A stretch of 64,000 nt of DNA from contig DAOUBF010000013.1 in the NCBI GenBank assembly GCA_034432795.1, forward strand, positions 5,562-69,561. The letters are read 5' to 3'. The notes under the pieces are model-generated. The model worked only from the letters and a program-made list of their open reading frames with translations. It was not told the origin of the DNA and searched no databases. The translations under genes were made by a program, and so were the position numbers. The DNA is from DAOUBF01 sp034432795. Lineage in GTDB: Bacteria; Chloroflexota; Anaerolineae; DSLN01. Positions 1 through 7,570 of the stretch are shown here, in pieces; positions within the stretch are counted from its first letter, which is position 1, and each line of letters opens with the position of its first letter.

Positions 1-1
1 C

Positions 2-82
2 TTGCGCTCGGATGAGGTGGAGTGGGTGGATGCCGCCAGCGCCGAGTGCCCGTACTGCGGCATGATCGTGAAAGCCGAATGA
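2..82 (+). CDS. C-terminal end of a zinc-ribbon protein (partial)
   Basis: Only the last 26 codons are inside the window; the reading frame is open from base 2 to the TGA at 80-82. The tail reads ECPYCGMIVKAE, a CxxC zinc-knuckle of the kind found at the ends of small zinc-ribbon proteins. The stop overlaps the start of the next gene (ATGA at 79-82), so the two are probably co-transcribed and translationally coupled. The protein cannot be identified from this fragment. Confidence 0.55.
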   Translation: MRSDEVEWVDAASAECPYCGMIVKAE

Positions 83-666
83 CCGGGGAGTCCTTTCCTG
101 AGCGCGTCCGGGCCATCCTGATGCAGCACACGCCGAAGACCGTGGCCGAATGGGAGGCACGCCCGGCGGCGGTGCTCGTCCCCCTGTTCCTGAAAGATGG
201 CCGGTGGCACCTGTTGTTCACCCAGCGCACCGAGACGGTGCAGGATCACAAGGGCCAGATTTCGTTTCCGGGCGGGCGCCGCGACCCGGATGACCCCTCG
301 TTGCTGGCCACAGCGTTGCGCGAGGCCCAGGAGGAGATCGGCCTGGACCCCGCCGATGTGACCATCCTGGGGCAGCTTGATGAGATGTACACCGTGACGC
401 AGTATCGCATCTCACCTTTCGTCGGCGTTATTCCTTACCCCTATCCCTTCCGTGTGAATTCTGCCGAGATCGCCGAGTTGATTGAGGCCCCTCTGGAGGC
501 CTTCCTTGACCCGGCCAACCTGGAGCAGCGCGAACGGGCCGCCCTGGTCGGCCCACCGGTGCCGGTCTATTTCTACCACATCGGCCCATACACCATCTGG
601 GGCGTCACGGCGCGCATCGTCAAGGATTTCCTGGAGAGGATCGCGCCTGCACTGAAAGGTACTTAA
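79..666 (+). CDS. Nudix hydrolase, CoA-pyrophosphatase type
   Basis: 195 aa. The Nudix box spans about residues 65-88 with the catalytic helix REAQEEIG (81-88). It is preceded by LLFTQRTETVQDHKGQISF (45-63) running into FPGG, which matches the extra NuCoA motif (LLTxR..GxxxFPGG) that marks CoA and acyl-CoA pyrophosphatases of the NudL/Pcd1 group. The expected reaction is hydrolysis of CoA to 3',5'-ADP and phosphopantetheine with Mg2+. The start at 79 is chosen because it overlaps the upstream stop (ATGA); the frame is open further upstream but that part is the upstream gene in another frame. The substrate is inferred from the family motif. Confidence 0.88.
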   Translation: MTGESFPERVRAILMQHTPKTVAEWEARPAAVLVPLFLKDGRWHLLFTQRTETVQDHKGQISFPGGRRDPDDPSLLATALREAQEEIGLDPADVTILGQLDEMYTVTQYRISPFVGVIPYPYPFRVNSAEIAELIEAPLEAFLDPANLEQRERAALVGPPVPVYFYHIGPYTIWGVTARIVKDFLERIAPALKGT

Positions 667-771
667 CGAATGATGCCACAACCTCACTTCGGCGACAGGA
701 ACCTAAGGAAACTGATGATTCCCTCTGCGTCCCCCACCTCGTCCCTATAGGGTATGGGGTGTACCGACCCT

Positions 772-827
772 ATGTTGCGGAATCTTAATCAAATCACAAC
801 CAATACACAAACCTGGCGTGGTATAAA
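772..827 (+). promoter_or_regulatory. promoter with conserved 41-nt operator-like element (copy 1)
   Basis: The 667-924 gap holds no gene. Bases 772-812 match 32943-32983 at 38 of 41 positions. Inside is a dyad, GTTGCG (774-779), 15 nt, CACAAC (795-800); it is perfect in the other copy (GTTGCG/CGCAAC). A -10 box TATAAA lies at 822-827, exactly 21 nt after the dyad in both copies, and no good -35 box is present at 17 bp, which suggests activator-dependent transcription. It would drive the HlyD/ABC operon starting at 925. Confidence 0.6.
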
Positions 828-924
828 GATATATCGTATGAGCACGAACGATGGGCAGCTTGTAAGGTACTAACGGATGTGCCTTGTGGTTAAGGACTCT
901 ATTGAAACAGCAGGAGAAGGACCT

Positions 925-2316
925 ATGCGTAAAATCGTGATCCCCCTCGTCATTCTGGCTATCCTGGTCGGTGGCCTGTATGTGGGCTACAACCGCTTTG
1001 TGGCGAACGCCGAAAGCGGGCCTACGTATCAGACCACGACCGTCCGGCGGGGCACGCTGGTCGCCACCGTGAGCGCCGCCGGGACGATCCAGGCCAGCGC
1101 CCAGACCGCGCTCTCCTTCCAGACGTCGGGCAAGGTCGTTGAGGTCCACGTGGCACCGGGTGACGTAGTGAAACAGGGCCAGGTGCTGATGAAGCTGGAT
1201 GCGACCGAGCTTCAGCTCGCGGTGGCCCAGGCCCAGGTGGCGCTGGACATCGCCAAGATCAAGCTGGAGCAACTCAAGGCCGGGCCTACGCCGGAACAGA
1301 TCGCCAGTGCCCAGGCAGCCCTGGAGAGCGCCAGGGCTAATCTGGCCAAGTTGCTCAAAGGCCCAGACCCCCACGACATCCGGGTAGCGGAGTTGAATGT
1401 GGAGGTCGCCAGGAACAACCTGTGGCAGGCCCAGGCCCAGCGCGACGCCGACCGCGGCAATCCCATGACCCCCGACTGGCAGCTTGACCTGGACGAGGCC
1501 CGCATCAATAACGCTCAGAACCAGTTAGACATCGCCTTGCAGAATTTAGAGAAGGCCAAAGCCGGGCCGACAGCCGACCAGATCGCTGCGGCCCGCGCCC
1601 AGGTCGCCCAGGCCGAGGCCAACCTCAAGGCCCTGCAGAATACCCCCAGTAGCTACGACGTGGCCATCGCCGAGGCTCAGGTGCGCCAGGCCGAGCTTTC
1701 GCTCCAGCAGGCCCAAAACAACCTGAGCAAGGCCGTGCTCACCGCGCCCTACGATGGCATCGTAGCGGCGGTGAATTACCGCGTGGGCGACCAGGCCGCG
1801 TCAGCGCAGCCGGCGGTTGTGCTCATAGACCAGTCGGCCCTGTCCATTCAGGTGAATCTGGCGGAGGTGGACATTCCCAAAATTCAGCTCGGCCAGCCGG
1901 TCAACATCACCCTGGATGCGCTGCCCGACCGCAGCTTCACCGGCCATGTGAGCTATGTGTCCCCCGCCGGGACAAATGTCCAGGGCGTGGTGAACTTCGC
2001 CGTGACGGTCACGCTGGATGACGCCGATAGCGCCGTCAAACCGGGGATGACCGCTACGGCCAACATCATCGTGGACCGCCGCGACAATGCCCTGCTTGTG
2101 CCCAACCGCGCTATTCGCTCGCAGGGTGGACAGCGCGTGGTCCAGGTGCTATACAACGGCCAGGTGATCGCTGTGCCGGTGCAGCTTGGCCTGAGCAACG
2201 ACACGGCTACAGAGGTTTTGAGCGGTCTGCAAGAGGGCGACCAGGTCATCTTGAACACAACGACCACAGTCAGCCAGGGGTTCGGCCCAGGCGGCGGCTT
2301 CTTTATCGGCAGATAG
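925..2316 (+). CDS. HlyD/MacA-type efflux periplasmic adaptor
   Basis: 463 aa. An N-terminal membrane anchor (residues 4-24, IVIPLVILAILVGGLYVGY) is followed by a biotinyl-lipoyl half-motif (VVEVHVAPGDVVKQGQVLMK, about 72-91). A long Ala/Gln-rich coiled-coil hairpin (about 95-270) comes next, then the second lipoyl half (VLTAPYDGIVAAVNYRVGDQ), a beta-barrel region and a membrane-proximal domain. This is the order of MacA/RND adaptors. ATG 925 is chosen for the strong GGAGAAGG ribosome site just upstream. With the following ATPase and permease it forms a MacAB-like tripartite-style exporter; in a monoderm it would act outside the membrane without an outer-membrane channel. The substrate cannot be read from sequence. 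Confidence 0.92.
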   Translation: MRKIVIPLVILAILVGGLYVGYNRFVANAESGPTYQTTTVRRGTLVATVSAAGTIQASAQTALSFQTSGKVVEVHVAPGDVVKQGQVLMKLDATELQLAVAQAQVALDIAKIKLEQLKAGPTPEQIASAQAALESARANLAKLLKGPDPHDIRVAELNVEVARNNLWQAQAQRDADRGNPMTPDWQLDLDEARINNAQNQLDIALQNLEKAKAGPTADQIAAARAQVAQAEANLKALQNTPSSYDVAIAEAQVRQAELSLQQAQNNLSKAVLTAPYDGIVAAVNYRVGDQAASAQPAVVLIDQSALSIQVNLAEVDIPKIQLGQPVNITLDALPDRSFTGHVSYVSPAGTNVQGVVNFAVTVTLDDADSAVKPGMTATANIIVDRRDNALLVPNRAIRSQGGQRVVQVLYNGQVIAVPVQLGLSNDTATEVLSGLQEGDQVILNTTTTVSQGFGPGGGFFIGR

Positions 2317-2375
2317 AGGACGACGGAAGAGGTAAGACTGGGATTGTGGATCATAAAGAGGCGGAAGCGCGAACG

Positions 2376-3119
2376 ATGATTGAGCTAGAGAATGTCACCA
2401 AGGTGTATCGCATGGGTGCGGTGGACGTGTATGCCCTGCGCGGTGTTAACATGAAAGTAGACGCCGGCGAGATGGTCGCCATTATGGGGCCGTCGGGATC
2501 GGGCAAGAGCACGCTGATGAATATCATCGGCTGCCTGGATCAGCCCACCGCTGGGACGTACCGGCTGGATGGCGTGGATGTGGGGAAGCTGGACGACGAT
2601 GGCCTGGCGGCGATCCGCAACCGCAAGATCGGCTTTGTCTTCCAGAGCTTTAATCTGCTGCCGCGTATGTCGGCGCTGGATAACGTGGAGGTGCCGCTCA
2701 TCTACGCGGGGGCACGCGACCGCAGGCAGCGGGCGCTGGCCGCGCTGGAGGCGGTGGGGCTGGCCGACCGCATCCACCACCGCCCCAGCGAACTCTCCGG
2801 CGGCCAGCAGCAGCGTGTGGCCATCGCCCGCGCCCTGGTCAACAACCCGGCCATCATCCTGGCCGATGAACCCACCGGCAACCTGGACTCCAAATCCGGC
2901 GCCGAGATCCTGGAGATCTTCAAGCGCCTGAACCGCGAACGCGGCCTGACGGTCGTCATCGTCACCCACGACCCCAACATCGCGGCGCAGGCGCAACGCA
3001 TCATCCGGCTGTTGGATGGGCAGGTGGTGGACGACGGACGACGAACGACGAACGACGGGGATCACCTGTCGTCCGTCCCCCGTCCTTCGTCCCCCGTCTC
3101 TGTGGGAGGTGGGGCATGA
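2376..3119 (+). CDS. MacB/LolD-type ABC transporter ATP-binding protein
   Basis: 247 aa. Walker A GPSGSGKST (38-46), signature LSGGQQQRVAIARAL (about 140), Walker B IILADEPTGNLDS (about 158) and H-loop VTHD are intact, as is the Q-loop FQSFNLLPRMSALDNVEVPL. The Met at 2376 (MIELENV) is the usual family start. The last ~30 residues (from about 217, VVDDGRRTTNDGD onward) are not part of the fold: they are encoded by a palindromic repeat (3029-3098) that runs in frame to the stop. The stop overlaps the permease start, so the two are coupled. Energises the adaptor/permease pair. Confidence 0.93.
   Translation: MIELENVTKVYRMGAVDVYALRGVNMKVDAGEMVAIMGPSGSGKSTLMNIIGCLDQPTAGTYRLDGVDVGKLDDDGLAAIRNRKIGFVFQSFNLLPRMSALDNVEVPLIYAGARDRRQRALAALEAVGLADRIHHRPSELSGGQQQRVAIARALVNNPAIILADEPTGNLDSKSGAEILEIFKRLNRERGLTVVIVTHDPNIAAQAQRIIRLLDGQVVDDGRRTTNDGDHLSSVPRPSSPVSVGGGA
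3029..3098 (+). repeat. palindromic repeat family A, in frame at ABC ATPase C-terminus
   Basis: GACGACGGACGACGAACGACG-type arm, short centre at 3061-3069, then TCGTCCGTCCCCCGTCCTTC-type arm. The whole unit stays in the reading frame of the ATPase and supplies its C-terminal tail. The same arms recur at 6168, 6593, 9772, 15638, 55222 and 55995. Confidence 0.7.
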
Positions 3120-4363
3120 AGCTGTGGGAGAGCATCCGGCTGGCCTGGCACAGCCTGGGCGCGAACAAACTGCGCTCGGCACTCACCACGCTGGGCATCA
3201 TCATTGGCGTGGCGGCGGTCATCGCCCTGCTCTCGCTGGGGCGGGGCGTGCAGACCTCCATCACCAGCCAGATTCAGAGCATCGGCACGAACCTGCTGTA
3301 TGTGCGCCCTGGGGCACAGACGCAAGGCGGCGTGCGCGCCGAGGTCGGGTCGGCGGTGACGCTGACACTGGATGACGCCCGCGCCCTGGCGGACCCGGCC
3401 AATGTGCCCTCGGCGGTGGCGGTCGCCCCACAGGTGAACAGCTTTGGCCAGGTGGTGGCTTTGGGGCAGAACGTGCGCACGCAGGTCCTCGGCGTGACAC
3501 CCGAATACGCCCAGGTGCGCAATTACCAGGTCCTGAGCGGTGAGTTCATCCAGGCCAGCCATGTGACGGCCCGCTCTGCCGTCGCCGTGCTCGGCTATAC
3601 GACCGCCGCCAACCTCTTTGGGGAGCCGGAGAGCGCAGTGGGCCAGTCTATTCGCATCAACGGCCAGCCGTTCCGCGTCATCGGTGTGCTGGCCTCCAAA
3701 GGCACGATCGGCCCCTTCAGCCAGGATGACCTGGTCATGGTGCCGCTGACGACAGTGCAAACCCGTCTGTTCCGCGGCGCGAACGTGCGCGGCTCGGACT
3801 CGGTCTCGCTGATCAGCGTCCAGGTAGCCGATGCCTCCCTGATCAATCAGGCGACGCAGGAGATCGCCGAGACGCTGCGCCAGCGCCACCGCGTGTTATA
3901 CGAGGATGATTTCACCATCAGCAGCCAGCAGGACGTGCTTAACACGGCCCTGCAGATCACCGGTGCGCTGACGCTGTTCCTGGGCGGTATCGCTGCGATC
4001 TCGCTCCTGGTGGGAGGTATCGGCATCATGAACATTATGCTGGTGACCGTCACCGAGCGCACGCGGGAGATCGGCATCCGCAAGGCGGTAGGAGCGCGCC
4101 GCCGTGACATCCTGGCGCAGTTCCTGATTGAGGCGGTCATGCTCAGCGTGATGGGCGGTGTCCTGGGCATCGCTGTCGGCTGGGGTATCTCCCGCCTGCT
4201 GGGCAATATCCAACTGGGAACCACGGCGATCCAGCCGGAGGTGGGCTTAGATGCAGTGCTCATGGCAACGCTGTTCTCCATGGCCGTGGGCATCTTCTTC
4301 GGCATCTACCCGGCCAGCCGCGCCGCCGCGCTGAACCCAATTGAGGCGCTGCGCTATGAGTGA
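3116..4363 (+). CDS. MacB-like ABC transporter permease (FtsX domain)
   Basis: 415 aa. One N-terminal membrane helix (about 20-44, ALTTLGIIIGVAAVIALLSL), a large MacB periplasmic-core domain (about 45-270), then three helices of the FtsX permease domain. Characteristic strings are GGIGIMNIMLVTVTERTREIG and, nearby, IRKAVGARRRDI, then YPASRAAALNPIEALRYE at the end. Length and order match the MacB/YknZ permease type with a separately encoded ATPase. The ATG overlaps the ATPase stop (ATGA). Works as a dimer that couples ATP hydrolysis to movement of the extracytoplasmic domain. Confidence 0.93.
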   Translation: MKLWESIRLAWHSLGANKLRSALTTLGIIIGVAAVIALLSLGRGVQTSITSQIQSIGTNLLYVRPGAQTQGGVRAEVGSAVTLTLDDARALADPANVPSAVAVAPQVNSFGQVVALGQNVRTQVLGVTPEYAQVRNYQVLSGEFIQASHVTARSAVAVLGYTTAANLFGEPESAVGQSIRINGQPFRVIGVLASKGTIGPFSQDDLVMVPLTTVQTRLFRGANVRGSDSVSLISVQVADASLINQATQEIAETLRQRHRVLYEDDFTISSQQDVLNTALQITGALTLFLGGIAAISLLVGGIGIMNIMLVTVTERTREIGIRKAVGARRRDILAQFLIEAVMLSVMGGVLGIAVGWGISRLLGNIQLGTTAIQPEVGLDAVLMATLFSMAVGIFFGIYPASRAAALNPIEALRYE

Positions 4364-4435
4364 GGTTCCCCATCTCATGCACCCTAACCACAAGGCTAAT
4401 CCGTCAGGTCCTTTTCACGGGAGGGGATAAGGCAC

Positions 4436-4894
4436 ATGGCACATAGAACGCTTTGGGGGATTGTCGGGCTTGTCCTGGTGATCGCTGTCGGGGCAGGTGG
4501 GTTTTTCCTGGGCGTGCGTTATGAAAGCGCGCAGGCCGCCGCTGCCGCCGCCGAACGCGCTCAGTTCCTACAGCAACGGCTTGGTGCGCAAGGACAGGGA
4601 GGAGGCTTCTTTGGCGGCGCCGCCGGGGGCAATTTTGGCGGTGGCGCTGGCGGAGGTAACTTCGGCGGCGCACGCGGCACGATAGAGAGCGTGAATGGGG
4701 ATACCGTCGTCGTCAACGGCCCGCAAGGGCCTGTCACCATCCACCTTTCCGCAGAGGCGCGCATCTTCAAGTCGGTTGAGGGCAGCAAAGACGATCTGAA
4801 GGCAGGCGAGAATGTCACCATCACCGGCCAGCGTAACCCCGACGGCAGCATCAATGCGACGGCGGTGATCCTCCAGCCCAGTCTAGGGCGGTGA
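4436..4894 (+). CDS. exported small protein with DUF5666-like beta domain
   Basis: 152 aa. An N-terminal membrane helix or signal (TLWGIVGLVLVIAVGAGGFF) and an Ala/Glu stretch are followed by a glycine-rich segment (about 55-80, repeats of GGGNFGG). The C-terminal domain opens with GTIESVNGDTVVVNG and closes with LKAGENVTITGQRNPDGSIN. That pattern resembles the DUF5666-type small beta-barrel of exported proteins. A GGGAGGGG ribosome site precedes the ATG. It follows the exporter genes after 72 nt and may be co-transcribed, but nothing shows that it is a subunit. Confidence 0.7.
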   Translation: MAHRTLWGIVGLVLVIAVGAGGFFLGVRYESAQAAAAAAERAQFLQQRLGAQGQGGGFFGGAAGGNFGGGAGGGNFGGARGTIESVNGDTVVVNGPQGPVTIHLSAEARIFKSVEGSKDDLKAGENVTITGQRNPDGSINATAVILQPSLGR

Positions 4895-4898
4895 TACG

Positions 4899-4938
4899 CC
4901 CTCTCCCCCGTGTTGGGGGAGGGCTGGGGAGGGGGTGA
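4899..4938. repeat. palindromic repeat family B (C/G-rich)
   Basis: CCCTCTCCCCC, a short centre, then GGGGGAGGGCTGGGGAGGGGG. One of several copies of a C-rich/G-rich inverted element in the window. It lies after the DUF5666-like gene, where the hairpin might also help end transcription, although no T-run follows. Confidence 0.6.
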
Positions 4939-4949
4939 TTCTGCCCCCC

Positions 4950-4978
4950 TTGTCTTGAGCCAGCATCCCTGCTATAGT
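4950..4978 (+). promoter_or_regulatory. sigma70-type promoter of glycosyltransferase
   Basis: -35 TTGTCT (4950-4955), 17-bp spacer, -10 TATAGT (4973-4978), the latter preceded by TGC as in extended -10 promoters. The predicted start near 4985 falls inside the left arm of the inverted repeat at 4979-5024. Confidence 0.6.
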
Positions 4979-5024
4979 TAGCGGTCAGCTTCAGCAGGCG
5001 ACAGACGGCTGAAGCTGACCGCTA
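4979..5024 (+). repeat. perfect 16-bp inverted repeat at transcription start
   Basis: TAGCGGTCAGCTTCAG (4979-4994) and CTGAAGCTGACCGCTA (5009-5024) are exact reverse complements with a 14-nt loop. It begins right after the -10 box and ends on the A of the ATG at 5024, nine bases before the preferred start at 5033. It could be an operator or an mRNA hairpin that controls ribosome access. Confidence 0.75.
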
Positions 5025-5032
5025 TGTGCGCT

Positions 5033-6229
5033 ATGCGTATCGGGATGCTCACGGACGCCTACAAACCGGTCACCAACGGCGTGACCAATTCCATCGCGCT
5101 GCACAAGCGCCAGTTGGAGACCGCCGGGCACACGGTGATAGTCTTCACCTGGGGCAGCCCCCAGCCAGAGGACGCCGCCGAAGGCATCATCCGTTCGCCC
5201 GCCCTGCCCATCTCAGACACGGGCTACCACATCAGCCTGCGCTATTCCGACGTGGCCCGGCAGCAATTACAGACGATGGACCTGCTCCACGTCCATCATC
5301 CCTTCGTCAGCGGGCGGCTGGCCCTGCGCTACGGCAAAGCCTGGGGTTTACCTATCGTTTACACCAACCATACGCGCTACGACCTGTATGCGCAGCACTA
5401 CCTGCCGCCGCTCTCCGACGCCCTGGCCGAGATGCTCCTGCGCTCCTATATGCCTGGCTTTACCGCCCAATGCGACCTGGTCGTGGCCCCCTCCCCTGGC
5501 CTGGCGGCTGTCCTCCGCGATCTGGGTGTGACGACGCCTATCACCATCATCCCCAACGGGATCGATCTGGCCTCTTTCCGCACGCCGGCCCAACCGCGCT
5601 GGCGCACCGACTTCGGCTGGCCAGCGGAGGCCCGCGTGCTCATCTACACCGGGCGGCTCAGCCCGGAGAAAAACCTGGACCTCCTGCTGCGAGCCTTCGC
5701 CGCCGCGCAGACCGCTCTGCCGGAACTGCGCCTGCTCCTGGTGGGCGATGGGCCGGAGGCGCCCCGGCTGCGCCAACAGGTGGCCCAGATGGGCCTGCAC
5801 CCGCTTGTCCACTTCGCCGGGCTGCGGCCCTACGAGGAGGTGCCGGGCTACCTGGCCGCTGCCGATGCCTTCATCACCGCCTCTGTCACCGAGGTCCATC
5901 CCCTCTCGGTGGTGGAGGCGTTGGCGGCGGGCCTGCCGGTGATCGGGGTGAATGCGCCCGGCGTCAATGACCTGATTGCGCATGGGTACAACGGGCTGTT
6001 GGCGCTGGAGGACGCGGCCTCGCTGGCGGCGCACATTGTCCGCCTGATGGCGGATGAGGGCCTGCGGGCGCGGCTGGCTGCCGGGGCGCGGGCCACCAGC
6101 GAACGCTATAGCATTGAGCGCACTACAGCGGAGTATCTGCGCCACTATGAAGCGCTGGTGGCGGTGCGGACGACGGACCCCCAGCGGTCGTCTGTTGTCC
6201 ATCGTCCCTCGTCGCCAAAAGGCCCATGA
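5033..6229 (+). CDS. GT4-family glycosyltransferase
   Basis: 398 aa. The N-terminal Rossmann domain opens MRIGMLTDAYKPVTNGVTNS, the usual start of GT4 enzymes of the PimB'/diglucosyl-diacylglycerol type. The C-terminal donor-binding domain has GRLSPEKNLDLLLRAFA and the E-x7-E region ASVTEVHPLSVVEALAAGLP. Probably transfers a sugar from a nucleotide donor to a lipid or glycolipid; acceptor unknown. An in-frame ATG at 5024 is possible, but 5033 fits the family. The last ~20 residues are encoded by palindromic repeat A (6168-6215). The stop overlaps yraN (ATGA). Confidence 0.88.
   Translation: MRIGMLTDAYKPVTNGVTNSIALHKRQLETAGHTVIVFTWGSPQPEDAAEGIIRSPALPISDTGYHISLRYSDVARQQLQTMDLLHVHHPFVSGRLALRYGKAWGLPIVYTNHTRYDLYAQHYLPPLSDALAEMLLRSYMPGFTAQCDLVVAPSPGLAAVLRDLGVTTPITIIPNGIDLASFRTPAQPRWRTDFGWPAEARVLIYTGRLSPEKNLDLLLRAFAAAQTALPELRLLLVGDGPEAPRLRQQVAQMGLHPLVHFAGLRPYEEVPGYLAAADAFITASVTEVHPLSVVEALAAGLPVIGVNAPGVNDLIAHGYNGLLALEDAASLAAHIVRLMADEGLRARLAAGARATSERYSIERTTAEYLRHYEALVAVRTTDPQRSSVVHRPSSPKGP
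6168..6215 (+). repeat. palindromic repeat family A, in frame at GT4 C-terminus
   Basis: GGACGACGGACC arm, then GGTCGTC and GTCCATCGTCCCTCGTC on the other side. It encodes the tail RTTDPQRSSVVHRPSSP of the glycosyltransferase without breaking the frame. Confidence 0.6.
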
Positions 6230-6594
6230 CCCACACGCGCCAACGCCTGGGCTGGCGCGGCGAGCGCCTGGCCGAACGTTATCTGGCCGGTCACGGCCTG
6301 ACCATCCTGGAGCGCAACTACCGCTGCGCCGCCGGTGAAGCCGACCTGATTGCCCAGGATGGCGACACCCTCGTCTTTGTAGAGGTGCGCACGCGGCGTG
6401 GCCAGGACTACGGCTCGCCGGAAGAGTCCATCACCGCCCGCAAGCAGGCCCACCTGCTTGCCGTGGCCCAGGCTTACCTGGCCGAACGCGGCCTGAGCGA
6501 CATCGCCTGGCGCATTGATGTCGTCGCTGTGGCCTTGTCGGTGCGGGGGGAACTGTTGCGTGTGGAGCACATTGAGAATGCCGTTGAGGGATGA
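6226..6594 (+). CDS. yraN: YraN/UPF0102 family endonuclease-fold protein
   Basis: 122 aa, the usual length. Family strings are GERLAERYLAGHGLTILERN near the N-terminus, then GEADLIAQDGDTLVFVEVR, which carries the PD-(D/E)xK-like E..D..VEVR core. Members are predicted nucleases linked to DNA uptake or recombination, but their role is not settled. Starts on the glycosyltransferase stop and overlaps the N-terminus of miaA by 17 nt, so the three genes form one operon. Confidence 0.9.
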   Translation: MTHTRQRLGWRGERLAERYLAGHGLTILERNYRCAAGEADLIAQDGDTLVFVEVRTRRGQDYGSPEESITARKQAHLLAVAQAYLAERGLSDIAWRIDVVAVALSVRGELLRVEHIENAVEG

Positions 6595-7549
6595 CGACGG
6601 ACGGCAGACGGCAGGCGGCAGACGACAGCCCGTCGTGGCAATCGTGGGCCCCACCGCCGTGGGCAAGACCGCGCTGTCGTTGCGGCTGGCCGAGGCCCTG
6701 GGTGGGGAGATCATCTCCGCCGATTCGCGTCTGGTGTTCCGACGCCTGGACATCGGCACGGCCAAGCCGACGCCGGAGGAGCGGGCGCGCGTCCCCCATC
6801 ACCTGATTGACATCCTGGACCCCGACGAAACGCTGGGCCTGGCGCAATACCAGGCCCTGGCGTATGCGGCCATAGAGGACATCCAGACGCGGGGAAAGCT
6901 GCCCATTCTCGTGGGTGGCACCGGCCAGTACGTGCGCGCCGTGCTGGAGGGCTGGCGCGTGCCAGAGGCGCCGCCCCACCCCAGGCTGCGCGCGCTCCTG
7001 ACCGCCGCGATGACAGGCCAGATCGCGCTTGCCCCCGACCCCTGGCGCTGGCTGACGGCGCTTGACCCGGAGGCCGCCGGCTGGATTGACCCCCGCAACG
7101 TGCGCCGGGTGGTGCGCGCGCTGGAGGTCACGCTGACGACAGGCCGCCCCTTCTCCGCCCTGCGCCGCCGCCAGCCGCCGCCTTACGCTATTCTGCAGAT
7201 CGGCCTGACCTTGCCCCGCGCTGTGCTCTACGCCCGCGCCGACGCCCGCATTGACGCCATGATCGCCGCCGGCTGGCCTGAGGAGGTGCGCCGCCTGTTG
7301 GCCCAGGGCTACAATCCCAGCCTGCCTTCCATGTCCAGCCTGGGCTACCGCGAGATGGCGCGCTACGTTCGGGGGGAGATTGACCTGGCCGAAGCCGTCC
7401 GGCTGATCCGCCGGGCCACGCGGCGCTTTATCCGCCACCAGGCCAACTGGTTCCGCCTCTCCGACCCGCGCATCCATTGGTTTGATATGCAGGAAGAGCG
7501 CACGGAGGAGATCATCCAGTTCGTGAGGGAGTGGCTGGCCTCTGTGTAG
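6578..7549 (+). CDS. miaA: tRNA dimethylallyltransferase
   Basis: 323 aa. Adds a dimethylallyl group to A37 of tRNAs reading UNN codons. P-loop GPTAVGKT (24-31), then ADSRLVFRRLDIGTAKP, the DxE-type HHLIDILDPDE and GGTGQYVRAVLEG are all conserved; the C-terminal part has GYREMARYVRGE and TRRFIRHQANWFR. The start at 6578 adds an N-terminal stretch (LRDDDGRQTAGGRRQP, residues 3-18) not found in the family and encoded by palindromic repeat A; the native start was probably close to PVVAIVG. Confidence 0.93.
   Translation: MPLRDDDGRQTAGGRRQPVVAIVGPTAVGKTALSLRLAEALGGEIISADSRLVFRRLDIGTAKPTPEERARVPHHLIDILDPDETLGLAQYQALAYAAIEDIQTRGKLPILVGGTGQYVRAVLEGWRVPEAPPHPRLRALLTAAMTGQIALAPDPWRWLTALDPEAAGWIDPRNVRRVVRALEVTLTTGRPFSALRRRQPPPYAILQIGLTLPRAVLYARADARIDAMIAAGWPEEVRRLLAQGYNPSLPSMSSLGYREMARYVRGEIDLAEAVRLIRRATRRFIRHQANWFRLSDPRIHWFDMQEERTEEIIQFVREWLASV
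6593..6637 (+). repeat. palindromic repeat family A, in frame at MiaA N-terminus
   Basis: GACGACGG (6593-6600) and CCCGTCGT (6629-6636) frame a GACGGCAGGCGGCAGACGAC-like centre. It encodes the extra N-terminal residues of MiaA and straddles the end of yraN. Confidence 0.6.
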
Positions 7550-7570
7550 GAACGACGCGCCGTGTCGCCT

